The translations under genes were made by a program, and so were the position numbers. The notes below the pieces were generated by a model that saw only the letters and a list, made by a program, of their open reading frames with translations, was not told the origin of the DNA and ran no database searches. A stretch of 64,000 bases of DNA from Rhodococcus qingshengii (GTDB lineage: Bacteria; Actinomycetota; Actinomycetes; Mycobacteriales; Mycobacteriaceae), in assembly GCF_021025955.1 (NCBI RefSeq), contig NZ_JAJNCL010000008.1:212593-276592 (forward strand), given 5' to 3'. Shown in pieces: positions 46,083 through 57,811 of the stretch. How positions within the stretch are numbered: the stretch's first letter is position 1; each line of letters starts with the position of its first letter.

Positions 46083-46912
46083 GTGCGTGACCAATCGGTG
46101 CCCGCCGTGATGCGATCCAGACCAGCTGCGTCGGCAATGGCATCGAGCTCGTCGAGCAATTCCACTGCCGGCGGATAGTTGCCGTCTCGCTCGAGCATGA
46201 TCGCGGGATGGTGACCGGCGGCGGTGAACTGCGCAAGGAGTTCCAGCACTGCTTCGGGCACCGGATCGGTGTGCGTGTCGTGGTATTTGCCGTCGCTGAT
46301 ACTGCCACCGGCGATGTGGCAGTATGCGATTCGCTCGAGTGGCAGTCGGCTCAGCTCGGCCCACGGATCACGCCCGCGGTTGAGGGCATTGGCATAGACG
46401 TTCGCGATGTCGAGAACCAGCAGGGCCCCGGTTCGTTCGACGATTTCCGCGAGAAACTCCCCTTCGGTCAACTCGTCGTCGGGCCAGTCGAAAAGGGCGG
46501 CAACGTTTTCGACGGCAAACGGTACCGGTAGACCGTCCTGAGTGCGGGTGATGTTGCATACCAAGGCGTCGACGGCTTCGTAGGTGCGCGGCAGTGGGAG
46601 CAGGTGCCCGGCCTCGATGCCGCCCGCCCGCACGAAGGCGATGTGCTCACTCGCCAAGGGGGCGTCCAGTAGTTGAGCCGCCTGCGCAAGGTGATCGATC
46701 CGTGCCTGATCTACCGCCTCGGCTCCGCCAAGCGAGAGCGAGATTCCGTGCGGGATCACCGGAACTCCCAGCGAACCGAGGTGCGGCGGTACCTCGTTTC
46801 CGATGGATTCGGCAATAACTTCGCAGAATGCCAGGCCGTCTAGCTGCGCGATGATTCCGGAGACCTCGGGACGCCAACCGATTCCCAATCCGTACAGGGC
46901 CATTCGAGTCAC
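46079..46912 (-). CDS. DUF692 / MNIO-family multinuclear non-haem iron enzyme
   Basis: 277-residue TIM-barrel protein of the MbnB/BufB family. The metal-site motifs are readable in order: His55 (PHGISLSLGG), Glu89-His90 (SEHIAF), Glu135-Asn136 (VENVA), Asp168 and Asn171 (LDIANVYAN), His199 (YCHIAGG), Asp212 and His214 (HDTHTD) and Glu241 (LERDGN). Members modify Cys or other residues in peptides using several iron ions. No short precursor gene lies next to it; Cys-tailed membrane proteins 7 kb downstream are candidates. Coupled by ATGA to its small partner gene. Confidence 0.92.
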   Translation of the reverse strand: MTRMALYGLGIGWRPEVSGIIAQLDGLAFCEVIAESIGNEVPPHLGSLGVPVIPHGISLSLGGAEAVDQARIDHLAQAAQLLDAPLASEHIAFVRAGGIEAGHLLPLPRTYEAVDALVCNITRTQDGLPVPFAVENVAALFDWPDDELTEGEFLAEIVERTGALLVLDIANVYANALNRGRDPWAELSRLPLERIAYCHIAGGSISDGKYHDTHTDPVPEAVLELLAQFTAAGHHPAIMLERDGNYPPAVELLDELDAIADAAGLDRITAGTDWSRT

Positions 46913-46949
46913 CTCCCGTGTGCAACTGCTAACGGCGACTATAGACGGA

Positions 46950-47420
46950 TCAGGCGGGCAGCCAGTTGGGTCCCGGTCCGTTTCCCTCTTCGAAGATCAG
47001 CCACGTTTTGGTCGAGAGAACCCCGTCGAGTCCCTGGAGTTGTTCGAGAACGGTGTGGCGTAGTTCCTGATTGTCCGGGGCGCGGACCAGCACCAGAACG
47101 TCGAAGTCGCCACCGAGGAGGGAGAAATGCTCGACAAACGGCAGGGCCTTCAAGGATGCCGCCAGACCCCGCCACGAGTGCTGCCTGATCGAGAGCGCCA
47201 CGTACGCCGAGGAGCCGAGCCCGGCCTTCTCGTGGGCGATCCGCGTCGTGAACCCGGTGATGATTCCGGCGTCCTCGAGCCTTTCGATGCGGACATAGGC
47301 GTGAGCGCGGGATATGTGCGCCTTTTCGGCCAGTGCACGCATGGAGATGCGACTGTCTGCGACCAGTTCGGCGATGATGCGGCGGTCGATCGCATCGAGA
47401 GCGTGCGGTTCGGTGGCCAT
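46950..47420 (-). CDS. Lrp/AsnC family regulator (BkdR-like)
   Basis: 156 residues from ATG 47420 (MATEPHALDAIDRRIIAELVADSRISMRALAEKAHISRAHAYVRIERLEDAGII), then a RAM/AsnC ligand domain. AGGA lies upstream; earlier in-frame starts are less likely. Divergent from the branched-chain keto acid dehydrogenase operon, which it probably controls in response to branched-chain amino acids. No obvious Lrp box could be picked out of the 154-base divergent region. Confidence 0.92.
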   Translation of the reverse strand: MATEPHALDAIDRRIIAELVADSRISMRALAEKAHISRAHAYVRIERLEDAGIITGFTTRIAHEKAGLGSSAYVALSIRQHSWRGLAASLKALPFVEHFSLLGGDFDVLVLVRAPDNQELRHTVLEQLQGLDGVLSTKTWLIFEEGNGPGPNWLPA

Positions 47421-47574
47421 CTGTCCATTCCTGCTTCGGTAGTTGAGTCGGTTGATGGACATATTGCTGCCCGAATCCCCATGATAAGCCGTTTGTCTTG
47501 AATCTTCGACGCCTTCTGTCATTACGTCGCCGGAGTGCGAATACTGATGGACACAACGTCTTCTGGAGGTAGAA

Positions 47575-48702
47575 GTGACTCTTGTCGAGCCCTTGGGGGA
47601 ACTGCGGTATCAAAAGTTCCTGCCGGCCGATTCCGCGGTGCAGTACCTCGACCCTGCCGGAGAACTGACGCGCAGCGAGGCCCGCTACGCAAAACCGAGC
47701 GACGATCGCCTGATCAAGATGTATCGAAAGATGTTCCTGGGCAGGCGCTTCGACCAGCAGGCGACGGCGCTGACCAAACAGGGACGCCTGGCCGTGTATC
47801 CGTCCTCGCGAGGGCAGGAGGCATGTCAGATCGCGGCAGCGATGAGTCTGGAGCCGAGTGACTGGCTCTTCCCCACCTATCGGGATTCGATGGCGTTGGC
47901 CGCCAGGGGTGTCGATCCGGTGCAGATTCTGAGCATGCTTGCCGGCGACTGGCACTGCGGATACGACCCGGTAGCGCTTCGCAGTGCGCCGCAGTGCACC
48001 CCGCTGGCGACGCAATTGCTGCATGCAGCGGGGGTGGCCTACGGGGAGTCCCGACGGGGCCTGAAGACCGTCGCGCTCGCGCTCTGCGGTGACGGGGCCA
48101 CCAGCGAGGGTGACTTCCACGAAGCGCTGAACTTCGCCGCCGTCTTCAAGGCGCCGGTGATCTTTCTGGTGCAGAACAACGGATTTGCGATCAGCGTCCC
48201 GTTGTCACGTCAAAGCGCAGCACCGACGTTGGCGCACAAGGGCGTCGGCTACGGGATCGGCAGCGAGCAGGTCGACGGCAACGATCCCGTGGCGATGATG
48301 GCCGTCATGGACGAGGCTGCGCGCTTCGTCCGCAGTGGCAACGGACCGGTGGTCGTCGAGGCACACACTTATCGCATCGACGCACATACCAATGCCGACG
48401 ACGCCACCCGCTACCGCGACAGCGCCGAGGTGGAAGCCTGGCTGGGGCGAGATCCGTTGCCGCGTCTCGAAAAGTATCTGCGCGCACACGATCTGATCGA
48501 CGGCGCGTTCGTGGAATCACTGACCGCAAAGGCAGAAGCCGAGGCCGCCACACTGCGCGCCGGCATGAACGTCGACCGCCCACACGATCCGCTCGATCTG
48601 TTCCGGTACGTCTTCGCCGAGCAGACACCGCAATTGCGTGAGCAACAAGCGCAACTGGAGACCGAACTTGCCGCCGAAGCTGCTGATACAGGGGGAAACT
48701 GA
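47575..48702 (+). CDS. bkdA1: Branched-chain 2-oxo acid dehydrogenase E1 alpha
   Basis: 375 residues. The thiamine diphosphate motif GDGATSEGDFHEALNFAAVFKAPVIFLVQNN and the earlier FPTYRDSMALAARG are typical of E1 alpha of the branched-chain keto acid/pyruvate dehydrogenase group. Start GTG 47575 has GGAGG upstream. First gene of an operon with E1 beta, E2, E3 and an amino-acid dehydrogenase; that context favours branched-chain keto acids over pyruvate. Confidence 0.93.
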   Translation: MTLVEPLGELRYQKFLPADSAVQYLDPAGELTRSEARYAKPSDDRLIKMYRKMFLGRRFDQQATALTKQGRLAVYPSSRGQEACQIAAAMSLEPSDWLFPTYRDSMALAARGVDPVQILSMLAGDWHCGYDPVALRSAPQCTPLATQLLHAAGVAYGESRRGLKTVALALCGDGATSEGDFHEALNFAAVFKAPVIFLVQNNGFAISVPLSRQSAAPTLAHKGVGYGIGSEQVDGNDPVAMMAVMDEAARFVRSGNGPVVVEAHTYRIDAHTNADDATRYRDSAEVEAWLGRDPLPRLEKYLRAHDLIDGAFVESLTAKAEAEAATLRAGMNVDRPHDPLDLFRYVFAEQTPQLREQQAQLETELAAEAADTGGN

Positions 48703-48704
48703 CA

Positions 48705-49709
48705 ATGCCCATGCTCACGATGGCCCAGGCCCTCAACACCGCACTACGGGATGCGTTGACCGCCGACGACAACGTTGTCGTCTTCGGTGAGGACGTCGGT
48801 ACCCTCGGCGGCGTATTCCGCGTCACCGACGGCCTCACCCGCGACTTCGGCGACGACCGATGCTTCGACACTCCCCTCGCCGAGTCCGGCATCATCGGAT
48901 TCGCAATCGGTATGGCCATGGCCGGTTTTCGTCCGGTCGTGGAAATGCAGTTCGACGCGTTTGCCTATCCGGCATTCGAGCAGATCGCCTCCCACGTCGC
49001 AAAGATCCGCAACCGCACCAAGGGTGCGCTATCGATCCCGATCGTGATCCGCGTTCCTTTTGCCGGTGGTATCGGCGGGGTGGAGCATCACTGTGATTCC
49101 AGCGAGGGCTACTACGCACACACGCCCGGCCTGAAGGTCGTGGCGCCGTCCACGGTGGAAGATGCGTACTCGCTGCTACGTTCGGCGATCGAGGACCCCG
49201 ACCCGGTGATCTTCCTCGAACCCAAGAAGCTGTATTTCTCCCGTGCAGATGTCGAACTGACCGCACGTGAGCCGATCGGTCGCGCCGTCGTCCGGCGCCC
49301 CGGCCGTGATGCGACGCTCATCGCCTACGGCCCGTCCGTGGACGTTGCACTGAAGTCCGCCGAGGCCGCCGCGGCCGAGGGCCGCGACATCGAGGTGATC
49401 GACATCCGCTCGATAGTGCCGTTCGACGACGAGACGGTCACCGTATCGGTGCGAAAGACCGGACGCTGCATCGTCATCCAAGAAGCGCAAGGCTTTGCCG
49501 GTGTGGGTGCGGAAATCGCCGCCCGCGTGCAGGAGCGGTGCTTCCACCATCTGCACGCCCCGGTGCTCCGGGTCAGTGGATTCGACATCCCCTACCCCGC
49601 GCCGAAGCTCGAGCGTCACCACCTGCCCAGCGTCGATCGCGTCCTCGATGCCGTCGATCGTCTGCAGTGGAACGACACTCCCGACACCCGTTGGGCGGTG
49701 ACGGCATGA
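48705..49709 (+). CDS. bkdA2: Branched-chain 2-oxo acid dehydrogenase E1 beta
   Basis: 334-residue transketolase-fold subunit. VVFGEDVGTLGGVFRVTDGL and LAESGIIGFAIGMAMAGFRPVVEMQFDAFAYPAFEQI are characteristic. It pairs with E1 alpha two bases upstream to decarboxylate the keto acid. Its stop overlaps the E2 start (ATGA). Confidence 0.95.
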   Translation: MPMLTMAQALNTALRDALTADDNVVVFGEDVGTLGGVFRVTDGLTRDFGDDRCFDTPLAESGIIGFAIGMAMAGFRPVVEMQFDAFAYPAFEQIASHVAKIRNRTKGALSIPIVIRVPFAGGIGGVEHHCDSSEGYYAHTPGLKVVAPSTVEDAYSLLRSAIEDPDPVIFLEPKKLYFSRADVELTAREPIGRAVVRRPGRDATLIAYGPSVDVALKSAEAAAAEGRDIEVIDIRSIVPFDDETVTVSVRKTGRCIVIQEAQGFAGVGAEIAARVQERCFHHLHAPVLRVSGFDIPYPAPKLERHHLPSVDRVLDAVDRLQWNDTPDTRWAVTA

Positions 49710-50941
49710 GCAATCAGGTATTCATGCTCCCTGACCTGGGTGAAGGACTGGCCGAGGCCGACATCGCGGAGTGGCACGTCAAGGTCGGCGACGTGGTCAC
49801 CATCGATCAGATCGTCGTCGAGGTCGAGACTGCGAAAGCTGCTGTGGATGTGCCCATCCCGTTCGCGGGGACCGTGATCGAACTACACGGCAAAGACGGA
49901 GACACCCTGAAGGTGGGCACACCGCTGATCACTGTGAGCGGTGGTGGCGGGGCAGACGACAGTGTCGACGTGGTCGTCTCGGCTAACCACGAGCGCTACC
50001 GCGAAGAGGAACGCGCTGGTTCGGGCAATGTCCTGATCGGGTATGGCACGAGCGAGGATGCACCTCTGCGCCGCCGCAGAGCTGCTCCGTCGGTACGCGT
50101 GATCTCGCCGATCGTTCGTAAACTGGCTTCTGACAACAGTATCGACCTGGCCACAATTTCCGGATCGGGCGCTGGCGGAGTCATCACGCGAGCTGACGTC
50201 GAGGCCGGGGCAAACACCGGCACGGAAACGGAGACGTCACACGCGACCGACCAAAGAATCCCCATCAAGGGACTACGCAAGGTGGTTGCCGACAAGCTGT
50301 CCACCAGCCGCCGCGAGATCCCGGACGCAACAACCTGGGTCGACGTCGACGCCACCGAGCTGTTCACGGCGCGTGCCGAGATCAACAAAGCACTGCCAGA
50401 TTCCGACAAGATCAGCCTGATGGCGCTGCTGGCTCGGCTGACCACCGCGGCGTTGGCGCAGTACCCCGAACTGAACTCGTCGGTTGACACGGCCCGAGGC
50501 GAGATCGTCCGACACGCCCTCATTCACCTCGGAATCGCCGCACAGACGCCGAAGGGATTGATGGTACCGGTCATTCGCAATGCCGATTCACTGAGCACCG
50601 TCGAACTGGCACAAGCACTTCGGGTGAGTACCGACCTTGCCCGCGACGGCAAACTCGAACCCGCCCGCTTGACCGGCGGCACCTTCACACTCAACAACTA
50701 CGGGGTATTCGGGGTCGACGGATCGACTCCGATCATCAACCACCCCGAGGCGGCAATTCTGGGGATCGGACGCATCATCGACAAGCCGTGGGTGGTGAAC
50801 GGCGAGTTGACCGTCCGTAAGGTCACTCAGATCTCGTTGAGCTTCGACCACCGCGTCTGTGATGGCGGCGAAGCCGGCGGTTTCCTACGGCTGTTCGGTG
50901 ACTACATCGAGAACCCGATCCGCGTTCTGGGAAGGCACTGA
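49706..50941 (+). CDS. bkdB: Dihydrolipoamide acyltransferase (E2)
   Basis: 411 residues: one lipoyl domain with lipoyl-Lys44 (VETAKAAVDVP), a peripheral subunit-binding domain near 125-165 (ISPIVRKLASDNSIDLATISGSGAGGVITRADV) and the catalytic domain with the C-terminal HRVCDGG motif. It transfers the acyl group to CoA. ATG 49706 is fixed by the lipoyl start MSNQVFMLPDLGEG; earlier in-frame codons lie inside E1 beta. Confidence 0.96.
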   Translation: MSNQVFMLPDLGEGLAEADIAEWHVKVGDVVTIDQIVVEVETAKAAVDVPIPFAGTVIELHGKDGDTLKVGTPLITVSGGGGADDSVDVVVSANHERYREEERAGSGNVLIGYGTSEDAPLRRRRAAPSVRVISPIVRKLASDNSIDLATISGSGAGGVITRADVEAGANTGTETETSHATDQRIPIKGLRKVVADKLSTSRREIPDATTWVDVDATELFTARAEINKALPDSDKISLMALLARLTTAALAQYPELNSSVDTARGEIVRHALIHLGIAAQTPKGLMVPVIRNADSLSTVELAQALRVSTDLARDGKLEPARLTGGTFTLNNYGVFGVDGSTPIINHPEAAILGIGRIIDKPWVVNGELTVRKVTQISLSFDHRVCDGGEAGGFLRLFGDYIENPIRVLGRH

Positions 50942-52335
50942 TGACCAAGGCGCTGATGTCTACTGACGAACAGAACAGCGACGTCGTGATCCTCGGTGGA
51001 GGATCGGGCGGCTATGCCTGTGCCATCCGCGCCGCCCAACTCGGGTTGTCGGTCACGATGATCGAGGCAGACAAGGTCGGCGGAACGTGCCTGCACCGCG
51101 GATGCATCCCGACCAAGGCACTGTTGCATTCCGCCGAGGTTGCCGATTCTGCACGCACAAGTGAGCAATTCGGAGTCCGGGCAACATTGGACGGCGTCGA
51201 CATGGCACAGGTGCACAAGTACAAGAGCGGGACAGTCGAGCGGCTGTACGGCGGCTTGCAGGGATTGCTGGCGCAACACAAGGTCACCATCGTCAACGGA
51301 TCCGGGACTTATGTCGGTGAGCGAAGCATCGACGTCGACGGAACCCGCTACACCGGAACGTCACTCGTTCTGGCCACCGGCTCGTATCCGCGCGGGGTCC
51401 CCGGCATCGACCTCGGCCGACGGATCCTCACCAGTGACCAGGCACTCGAACTCGACCAGGTACCCACCAGCGCAACAGTGCTGGGCGGCGGCGTCATCGG
51501 CGTCGAGTTCGCAAGCCTCTGGCGCTCCTTCGGCGCCGAAGTAACCATCGTCGAGGCACTCCCCCGACTGATTGCCGCCGAGGATCCGTGGTCGTCGAAG
51601 CAGCTCGAACGGGCCTATCGTAAACGCGGAATCGTCTGCAAGACGGGCATGAAGATGGTTTCCGCGAAAGAAGCGGCCGATTCGGTCCGCATCGAACTAA
51701 GCGACGGAACGATACTCGACACCGACGTACTGTTGGTCGCCGTCGGCCGCGGACCTCGCACGGACGATTGCGGGTTCGCCGAAAACGGAATCAGTCTCGA
51801 GAAGGGATTTGTCGACGCCGACGAACGACTCCGTACCTCCGTAGCCGGTGTGTACGCGGTCGGCGACATCGTGCCCGGTCTTGCGTTGGCGCACCGAGGT
51901 TTCCAACAAGGAATCTTTGTGGCTGAACAGATCGCGGGGAAGGATCCGATACCGGTCGCCGAACATCTGATTCCTCGCGTGACGTACTCACATCCCGAAG
52001 TTGCATCAGTCGGGCTCGGCGAAGAGGCGGCGCGCACGCAGCACGGCGACATCTCCACCGTCACCTACGACCTGGCGGGCAACGGCAAGAGTCAGATCCT
52101 GCGAACTACCGGAGGAATCAAAGTGATTCGCCGCGGAGCGAAAGGCCCTGTTGTCGGTGTCCACTTGGTGGGAGATCGCGTTGGCGAACTGATCGGTGAG
52201 GCGCAGTTGGCCGTTGCCTGGGAAGCACTTCCCGATGAGGTGGGGCGCTTCATCCACGCACACCCCAGCCAGAACGAAGCGTTGGGCGAGGCCATGCTCG
52301 CCCTTGCGGGAACACCACTGCACGCGCACAGCTGA
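50941..52335 (+). CDS. lpdA: Dihydrolipoyl dehydrogenase (E3)
   Basis: 464 residues with GGGSGG FAD loop (about 19-24) and the redox pair Cys50/Cys55 (GGTCLHRGCIPTK). The C-terminal HAHPSQNEALGEA carries the catalytic His. Its start overlaps the E2 stop by one base. A dedicated E3 for this complex. Confidence 0.96.
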   Translation: MTKALMSTDEQNSDVVILGGGSGGYACAIRAAQLGLSVTMIEADKVGGTCLHRGCIPTKALLHSAEVADSARTSEQFGVRATLDGVDMAQVHKYKSGTVERLYGGLQGLLAQHKVTIVNGSGTYVGERSIDVDGTRYTGTSLVLATGSYPRGVPGIDLGRRILTSDQALELDQVPTSATVLGGGVIGVEFASLWRSFGAEVTIVEALPRLIAAEDPWSSKQLERAYRKRGIVCKTGMKMVSAKEAADSVRIELSDGTILDTDVLLVAVGRGPRTDDCGFAENGISLEKGFVDADERLRTSVAGVYAVGDIVPGLALAHRGFQQGIFVAEQIAGKDPIPVAEHLIPRVTYSHPEVASVGLGEEAARTQHGDISTVTYDLAGNGKSQILRTTGGIKVIRRGAKGPVVGVHLVGDRVGELIGEAQLAVAWEALPDEVGRFIHAHPSQNEALGEAMLALAGTPLHAHS

Positions 52336-54290
<1,955 letters not shown>

Positions 54291-54294
<4 letters not shown>

Positions 54295-55214
54295 CCCCCA
54301 CACCCCCCGCCGCCGCAACTGCTTCCGCTGCCGCCACCGCCGTCCGAGCCGGATGATCCGGAAGAGGAGCCACAACTGTAGTAGCTCGAACTTCCGCCGC
54401 CCGGGCTGTACGCGGCGCCCGCAGCCACCGCTCCTGCCAGCGCCGGATCGATCAGAACCAGAGCGCCCGAACCGAAGAGCGCCGCCGAGAGCCCGGCGAG
54501 CGAGGGGCCGTAGCTCGTGTACGCGGGCCGCAGTTTCGGTGAGAGGTAAGAGTTTTCGTGCTTGAGACGTCGAAGCTCGCTGTCGCCCAAAGCTGTCCGA
54601 CGACGCTTGATGCGAAGAAGTGGAATCATCAGCGCGAGAACGATGATGGTGAGGAGCAGAAACCCGACCGGCTTACCGCCGGCGATGCCGGCGACGAGAC
54701 GGACTACGCCGAGACCAATTACCGCCAGGATCGGAACGGTCCGAAGGGCAGCAGTCAGACCGTCCTGCGGGCGTTGCAAGTATCCCTCGTCGATCAGCGT
54801 CGTACGTAGTTGTGCGAGTGCGACGTTCAGTCGTCCCATCAGGCGCACCTGTCGCAGCGGTACTTTTCCGTTGCCGAGCCGCTTGTGCACCGTACGGGTG
54901 AACCAGTCGAGACGACTCTTGTCCTCAGCGGTGAGCGCCAGCTTGGTCTTGCCTTCGGTGCTGATCAGCTCGGCGCTGCGCAGAATAGCCATCGACGCCA
55001 GCACCGCTTGGTAGTCACTGGTTAAAGCGCCGATCTCGGGAGGAGTGAGCGGCCGACGCACCGCGTCGACGACCACGGGTGACCGGCGCGCAGACATTCG
55101 GCTGTAGAGCGAGAGCCCGATCGCGACGGCGGCTGCCACCAGGTACCACTGAAGGAAGGTCTGGCTGGGGATCCCCCACGTGTCAGCTGAGTAGTAGTTG
55201 TTCACAGCACTCAC
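54291..55214 (-). CDS. TIGR04222-like membrane protein 2 of 3, Gly/Ser/Cys tail
   Basis: 307 residues from GTG 55214, overlapping the preceding stop (GTGA). Same plan as its neighbours: DTWGIP, first helix, LTPPEIGALT, central helix pair, the segment LRRLKHENSYLSPKLRPAYTSYGPSLAGLSAALFG and a tail with YYSCGSSSG and SSCGGGGCGG. Paralogue of the two flanking genes. Confidence 0.82.
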
Positions 55215-55990
55215 CCCCCACAGCTGACGGTGCTGGAGAAGGTCGAGCAACTGGACGGTGAAGACCCGCCGCCACATCCGGGTGCCCAACTGCCGTCGCG
55301 ACCTGGACCGAAGAGTGCCGCCGCAATGCCCGCCGACGTCGCCCCGTAGGTGGCAAACGAGGGTCGGGAAATCGGTGTGAGGTAGGAGTATTCGTCCTTC
55401 AGGCGGCGCAGTTCGACCTGGCCGAAACGGGTGCGTCGGCTCACGCGGAGAAGGGAGACGACAATCAGGGCCAGGCAGATGACAACGAGCGGAAGGTATC
55501 CCGCCGGGTTCTCGTTCACGAGAGTGAATCCGGTTCGGATCGTGCCGACCACGGCGACGATCACGACCGGTACCACGGACAACTGCATCACAGTGCGTTC
55601 ACGATTGCCGTTCAGGTAGCCGGCTTTCACCAGGTCGCTACGAAGTTCCAACAGCGGAAGGGGAAGTGTCGGCACGAGCTGCGAGGGCACGGCAGTTCCA
55701 CTGGCGTCGTCGATCCGCTGGCGGACGATGCGGGTGAAGCGGTCATGTTGACCCTGGCCGGCAGGATGTGCAGCACTCTCGAGTTCTGCCACGGCAGCGC
55801 GTACTGCACGCTCGTCGCTGGTCAGTACACCCATCTCCGGCGGTGTGAGCGTGCGCAATTCCGGTGCGGGCTTGCGCAGGGCGACGCCTCTGATCACAAG
55901 CGCGATCACCACCGCTCCGGTGGCAGCGGCGACGTACCACCCAAGGAAAGCCTCGGTGGAAATTCCCCACGTATCCGTATGATTATGCAT
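55211..55990 (-). CDS. TIGR04222-like membrane protein 1 of 3, Cys-containing tail
   Basis: 259 residues from ATG 55990, with AGAGGTGG upstream. DTWGIS at the N-terminus, first helix, LTPPEMGVLT, two central helices and LRRLKDEYSYLTPISRPSFATYGATSAGIAAALFG. The tail is shorter (GCGGGSSPSSCSTF, then SCGG). First gene of the three-gene run; the promoter should lie in the 139-base gap upstream. Confidence 0.82.
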   Translation of the reverse strand: MHNHTDTWGISTEAFLGWYVAAATGAVVIALVIRGVALRKPAPELRTLTPPEMGVLTSDERAVRAAVAELESAAHPAGQGQHDRFTRIVRQRIDDASGTAVPSQLVPTLPLPLLELRSDLVKAGYLNGNRERTVMQLSVVPVVIVAVVGTIRTGFTLVNENPAGYLPLVVICLALIVVSLLRVSRRTRFGQVELRRLKDEYSYLTPISRPSFATYGATSAGIAAALFGPGRDGSWAPGCGGGSSPSSCSTFSSTVSCGG

Positions 55991-56061
55991 TGCACACCAC
56001 CTCTCGATGAACTCCTGAGAACCAGTCCAGTCTCTTTGTCCGACAACTGATGTCAGTATCG

Positions 56062-56095
56062 GGCCAGTGCCCGGAAAAGCGATATCCGGGTGGCC
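56062..56095. terminator. Imperfect inverted repeat after the SDR gene
   Basis: GGCC-AGTG-CCCGG and CCGGG-TGGCC face each other across about 11 bases in the gap between the SDR gene (read leftward) and the TIGR04222-like run. A weak terminator candidate. Confidence 0.3.
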
Positions 56096-56129
56096 ATCGT
56101 CATCATTCCGTTACCGGCGAACTGGGGAT

Positions 56130-56807
56130 TTACCGGCCGGTAGGTCGAAGCACGATCTCCGTGGGGTGTGCGTCCGACGGTGTTTCGACGGCAGTGAGTA
56201 CGGCGCGCGCCACAGTGGAGGCCTTCAGGAAGCGCTCGGGGTCGTACTCGTCGCCCTCACCGGCGACGATGTCGCGCTGCATATCGGTGTCGATCCGGCC
56301 GGGGTGAATGGAGGTGACCCGCAAGGACGGCTCTTCCAGGCGCAGTGCGTCTCCGAAAGCGCGCAGCGCGAACTTGCTGGCCGCGTACGACCCCCATCCA
56401 GCGTTGGCGCGCAACCCGGCACCCGAATTGATCAGCACTACGTGGCCTCCGGCTGCACGAAGTGCGGGCAGGAGCACACGCGTGAGCTCGGCGACGGCGA
56501 TGACGTTGGCCTCGAGGGTTCGTCGCCACTGATCGACCGAGGATTCCTCGATGGTGCCGATGTCGGCCACGCCGGCGTTGTGTACCAGCACGTCTAGCGT
56601 CGTGATGGAGGAGGCTGCGGCCGCGACGGCGTCGTAGTCCGTGAGGTCGAGGGGTAGGGGCGTAGACCCGGGCAGTTCGGCGCAGATCGGCTCGAGGGCC
56701 TGCGCGGATCGTGCACCGAGCAGCAGGTCGTGGGTCGGCGCCAGTTCGCGTGCGATGGCAGCTCCGAGGCCGCGACTGGAACCGGTGATCAAGGCAGTTG
56801 GACGCAT
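56130..56807 (-). CDS. Short-chain dehydrogenase
   Basis: 225-residue classical SDR: TGSSRGLG (8-15), HNAG near 76, Ser near 127 (VLINSGAG), YAASK at the catalytic Tyr/Lys, and HPGRIDTDM after it. Substrate unknown. Divergent from the metal ABC transporter operon, with a perfect palindrome between them. Confidence 0.92.
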   Translation of the reverse strand: MRPTALITGSSRGLGAAIARELAPTHDLLLGARSAQALEPICAELPGSTPLPLDLTDYDAVAAAASSITTLDVLVHNAGVADIGTIEESSVDQWRRTLEANVIAVAELTRVLLPALRAAGGHVVLINSGAGLRANAGWGSYAASKFALRAFGDALRLEEPSLRVTSIHPGRIDTDMQRDIVAGEGDEYDPERFLKASTVARAVLTAVETPSDAHPTEIVLRPTGR

Positions 56808-56832
56808 GGTCCGAGCCTATCGAGTGGGAAAT

Positions 56833-56848
56833 GTTCGGCTAGCCGAAC
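56833..56848. promoter_or_regulatory. Perfect 16-bp palindrome upstream of the metal importer
   Basis: GTTCGGCTAGCCGAAC is fully self-complementary and lies 37 bases before the substrate-binding protein start and 26 bases from the divergent SDR start. It looks like a binding site for a DtxR/MntR- or Fur/Zur-type metal repressor. Confidence 0.7.
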
Positions 56849-56884
56849 TTGTGTATTTGTTTACCCACATATTAGAGTTTGATC

Positions 56885-57811
56885 ATGACGACTCGCGACG
56901 CGAAGAATTTCCGCCGCCTGGGAATTGCTGCCCTCGCCGCCCTGCTTCTTTCCAGCTGTTCGGCAATGAATTCCTCTTCCGACGACGGCCGCCCGGTAGT
57001 GCTCACCACGTTCACCGTGCTCTCGGACATCGCCCAGAACGTCGCTGGCGATCATCTCCGCGTCGAGTCGATCACCAAGGCGGGAGCGGAGATTCACGGT
57101 TACGAGCCGACGCCTGGCGACATTCGCCGGGCCAACGAAGCCGATCTGATCCTCGACAACGGCATGAACCTCGAAGCATGGTTCACCAAGTTCGTCGACG
57201 GACTGGATGTGCCACACGTCGTGGTCAGCGATGGCGTCGAAGGCATCCCGATCGCCGGTGATGCCTATGCGGGCAAGCCCAATCCGCATGCGTGGATGTC
57301 TCCATTGAATACGCAGATCTACGTCGACAACATGGTGTCGGCGTTCAGTGACCTCGATCCGGGCAATGCCGCGGCATTTGCGGAGAACGGCGCGAAGTAC
57401 AAGGCGGAACTGCAAGCGGTGCAAGACGGCCTGGTCAGTGGCCTGGCGGCGTTGCCCGCAGGTCAGCGGGCGCTTGTCAGCTGTGAGGGTGCGTTCTCCT
57501 ATCTGGCCAGGGACGCGGGACTCAGCGAGGCGTACATCTGGCCGGTCAACGCCGAGCAGCAGGCGACGCCGCAGCAGATCATCGCCGCGATCGACTTTGT
57601 CCGGGCCAATTCGGTTCCCGCAGTCTTCTGCGAGTCGACGGTCTCGGATGCTCCCATGCAGCAGGTCGTCGGGGCGACCGGGGCGAAATTCGGTGGGACG
57701 TTGTACGTCGACTCGCTGTCCGAAGCCGACGGTCCCGTGCCCACCTACCTGGACATGATTCGCCACGACACCGACGTCATCCTCGGCGGCCTCACCGGCG
57801 GTAAATCATGA
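56885..57811 (+). CDS. Metal ABC transporter substrate-binding lipoprotein (ZnuA/MntA-like)
   Basis: 308 residues. A lipobox (LLLSSC) in the N-terminal 24 residues marks a lipoprotein. The fold is that of cluster 9 binding proteins: FTVLSDIAQNVAGDHLRVESI, HGYEPTPGDIRRANEADLILDNGMNLE, NPHAWMSP and FCESTVSD supply the His, His, Glu/Asp ligands for Mn, Zn or Fe. ATG 56885 is used. First gene of a three-gene importer operon. Confidence 0.93.
   Translation: MTTRDAKNFRRLGIAALAALLLSSCSAMNSSSDDGRPVVLTTFTVLSDIAQNVAGDHLRVESITKAGAEIHGYEPTPGDIRRANEADLILDNGMNLEAWFTKFVDGLDVPHVVVSDGVEGIPIAGDAYAGKPNPHAWMSPLNTQIYVDNMVSAFSDLDPGNAAAFAENGAKYKAELQAVQDGLVSGLAALPAGQRALVSCEGAFSYLARDAGLSEAYIWPVNAEQQATPQQIIAAIDFVRANSVPAVFCESTVSDAPMQQVVGATGAKFGGTLYVDSLSEADGPVPTYLDMIRHDTDVILGGLTGGKS

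Noticed and set aside
46939..48120. Minus-strand open frame opposite the E1 alpha gene and the Lrp gene
   Set aside because: It runs antisense to two clear genes and has low-complexity, Arg-rich content.
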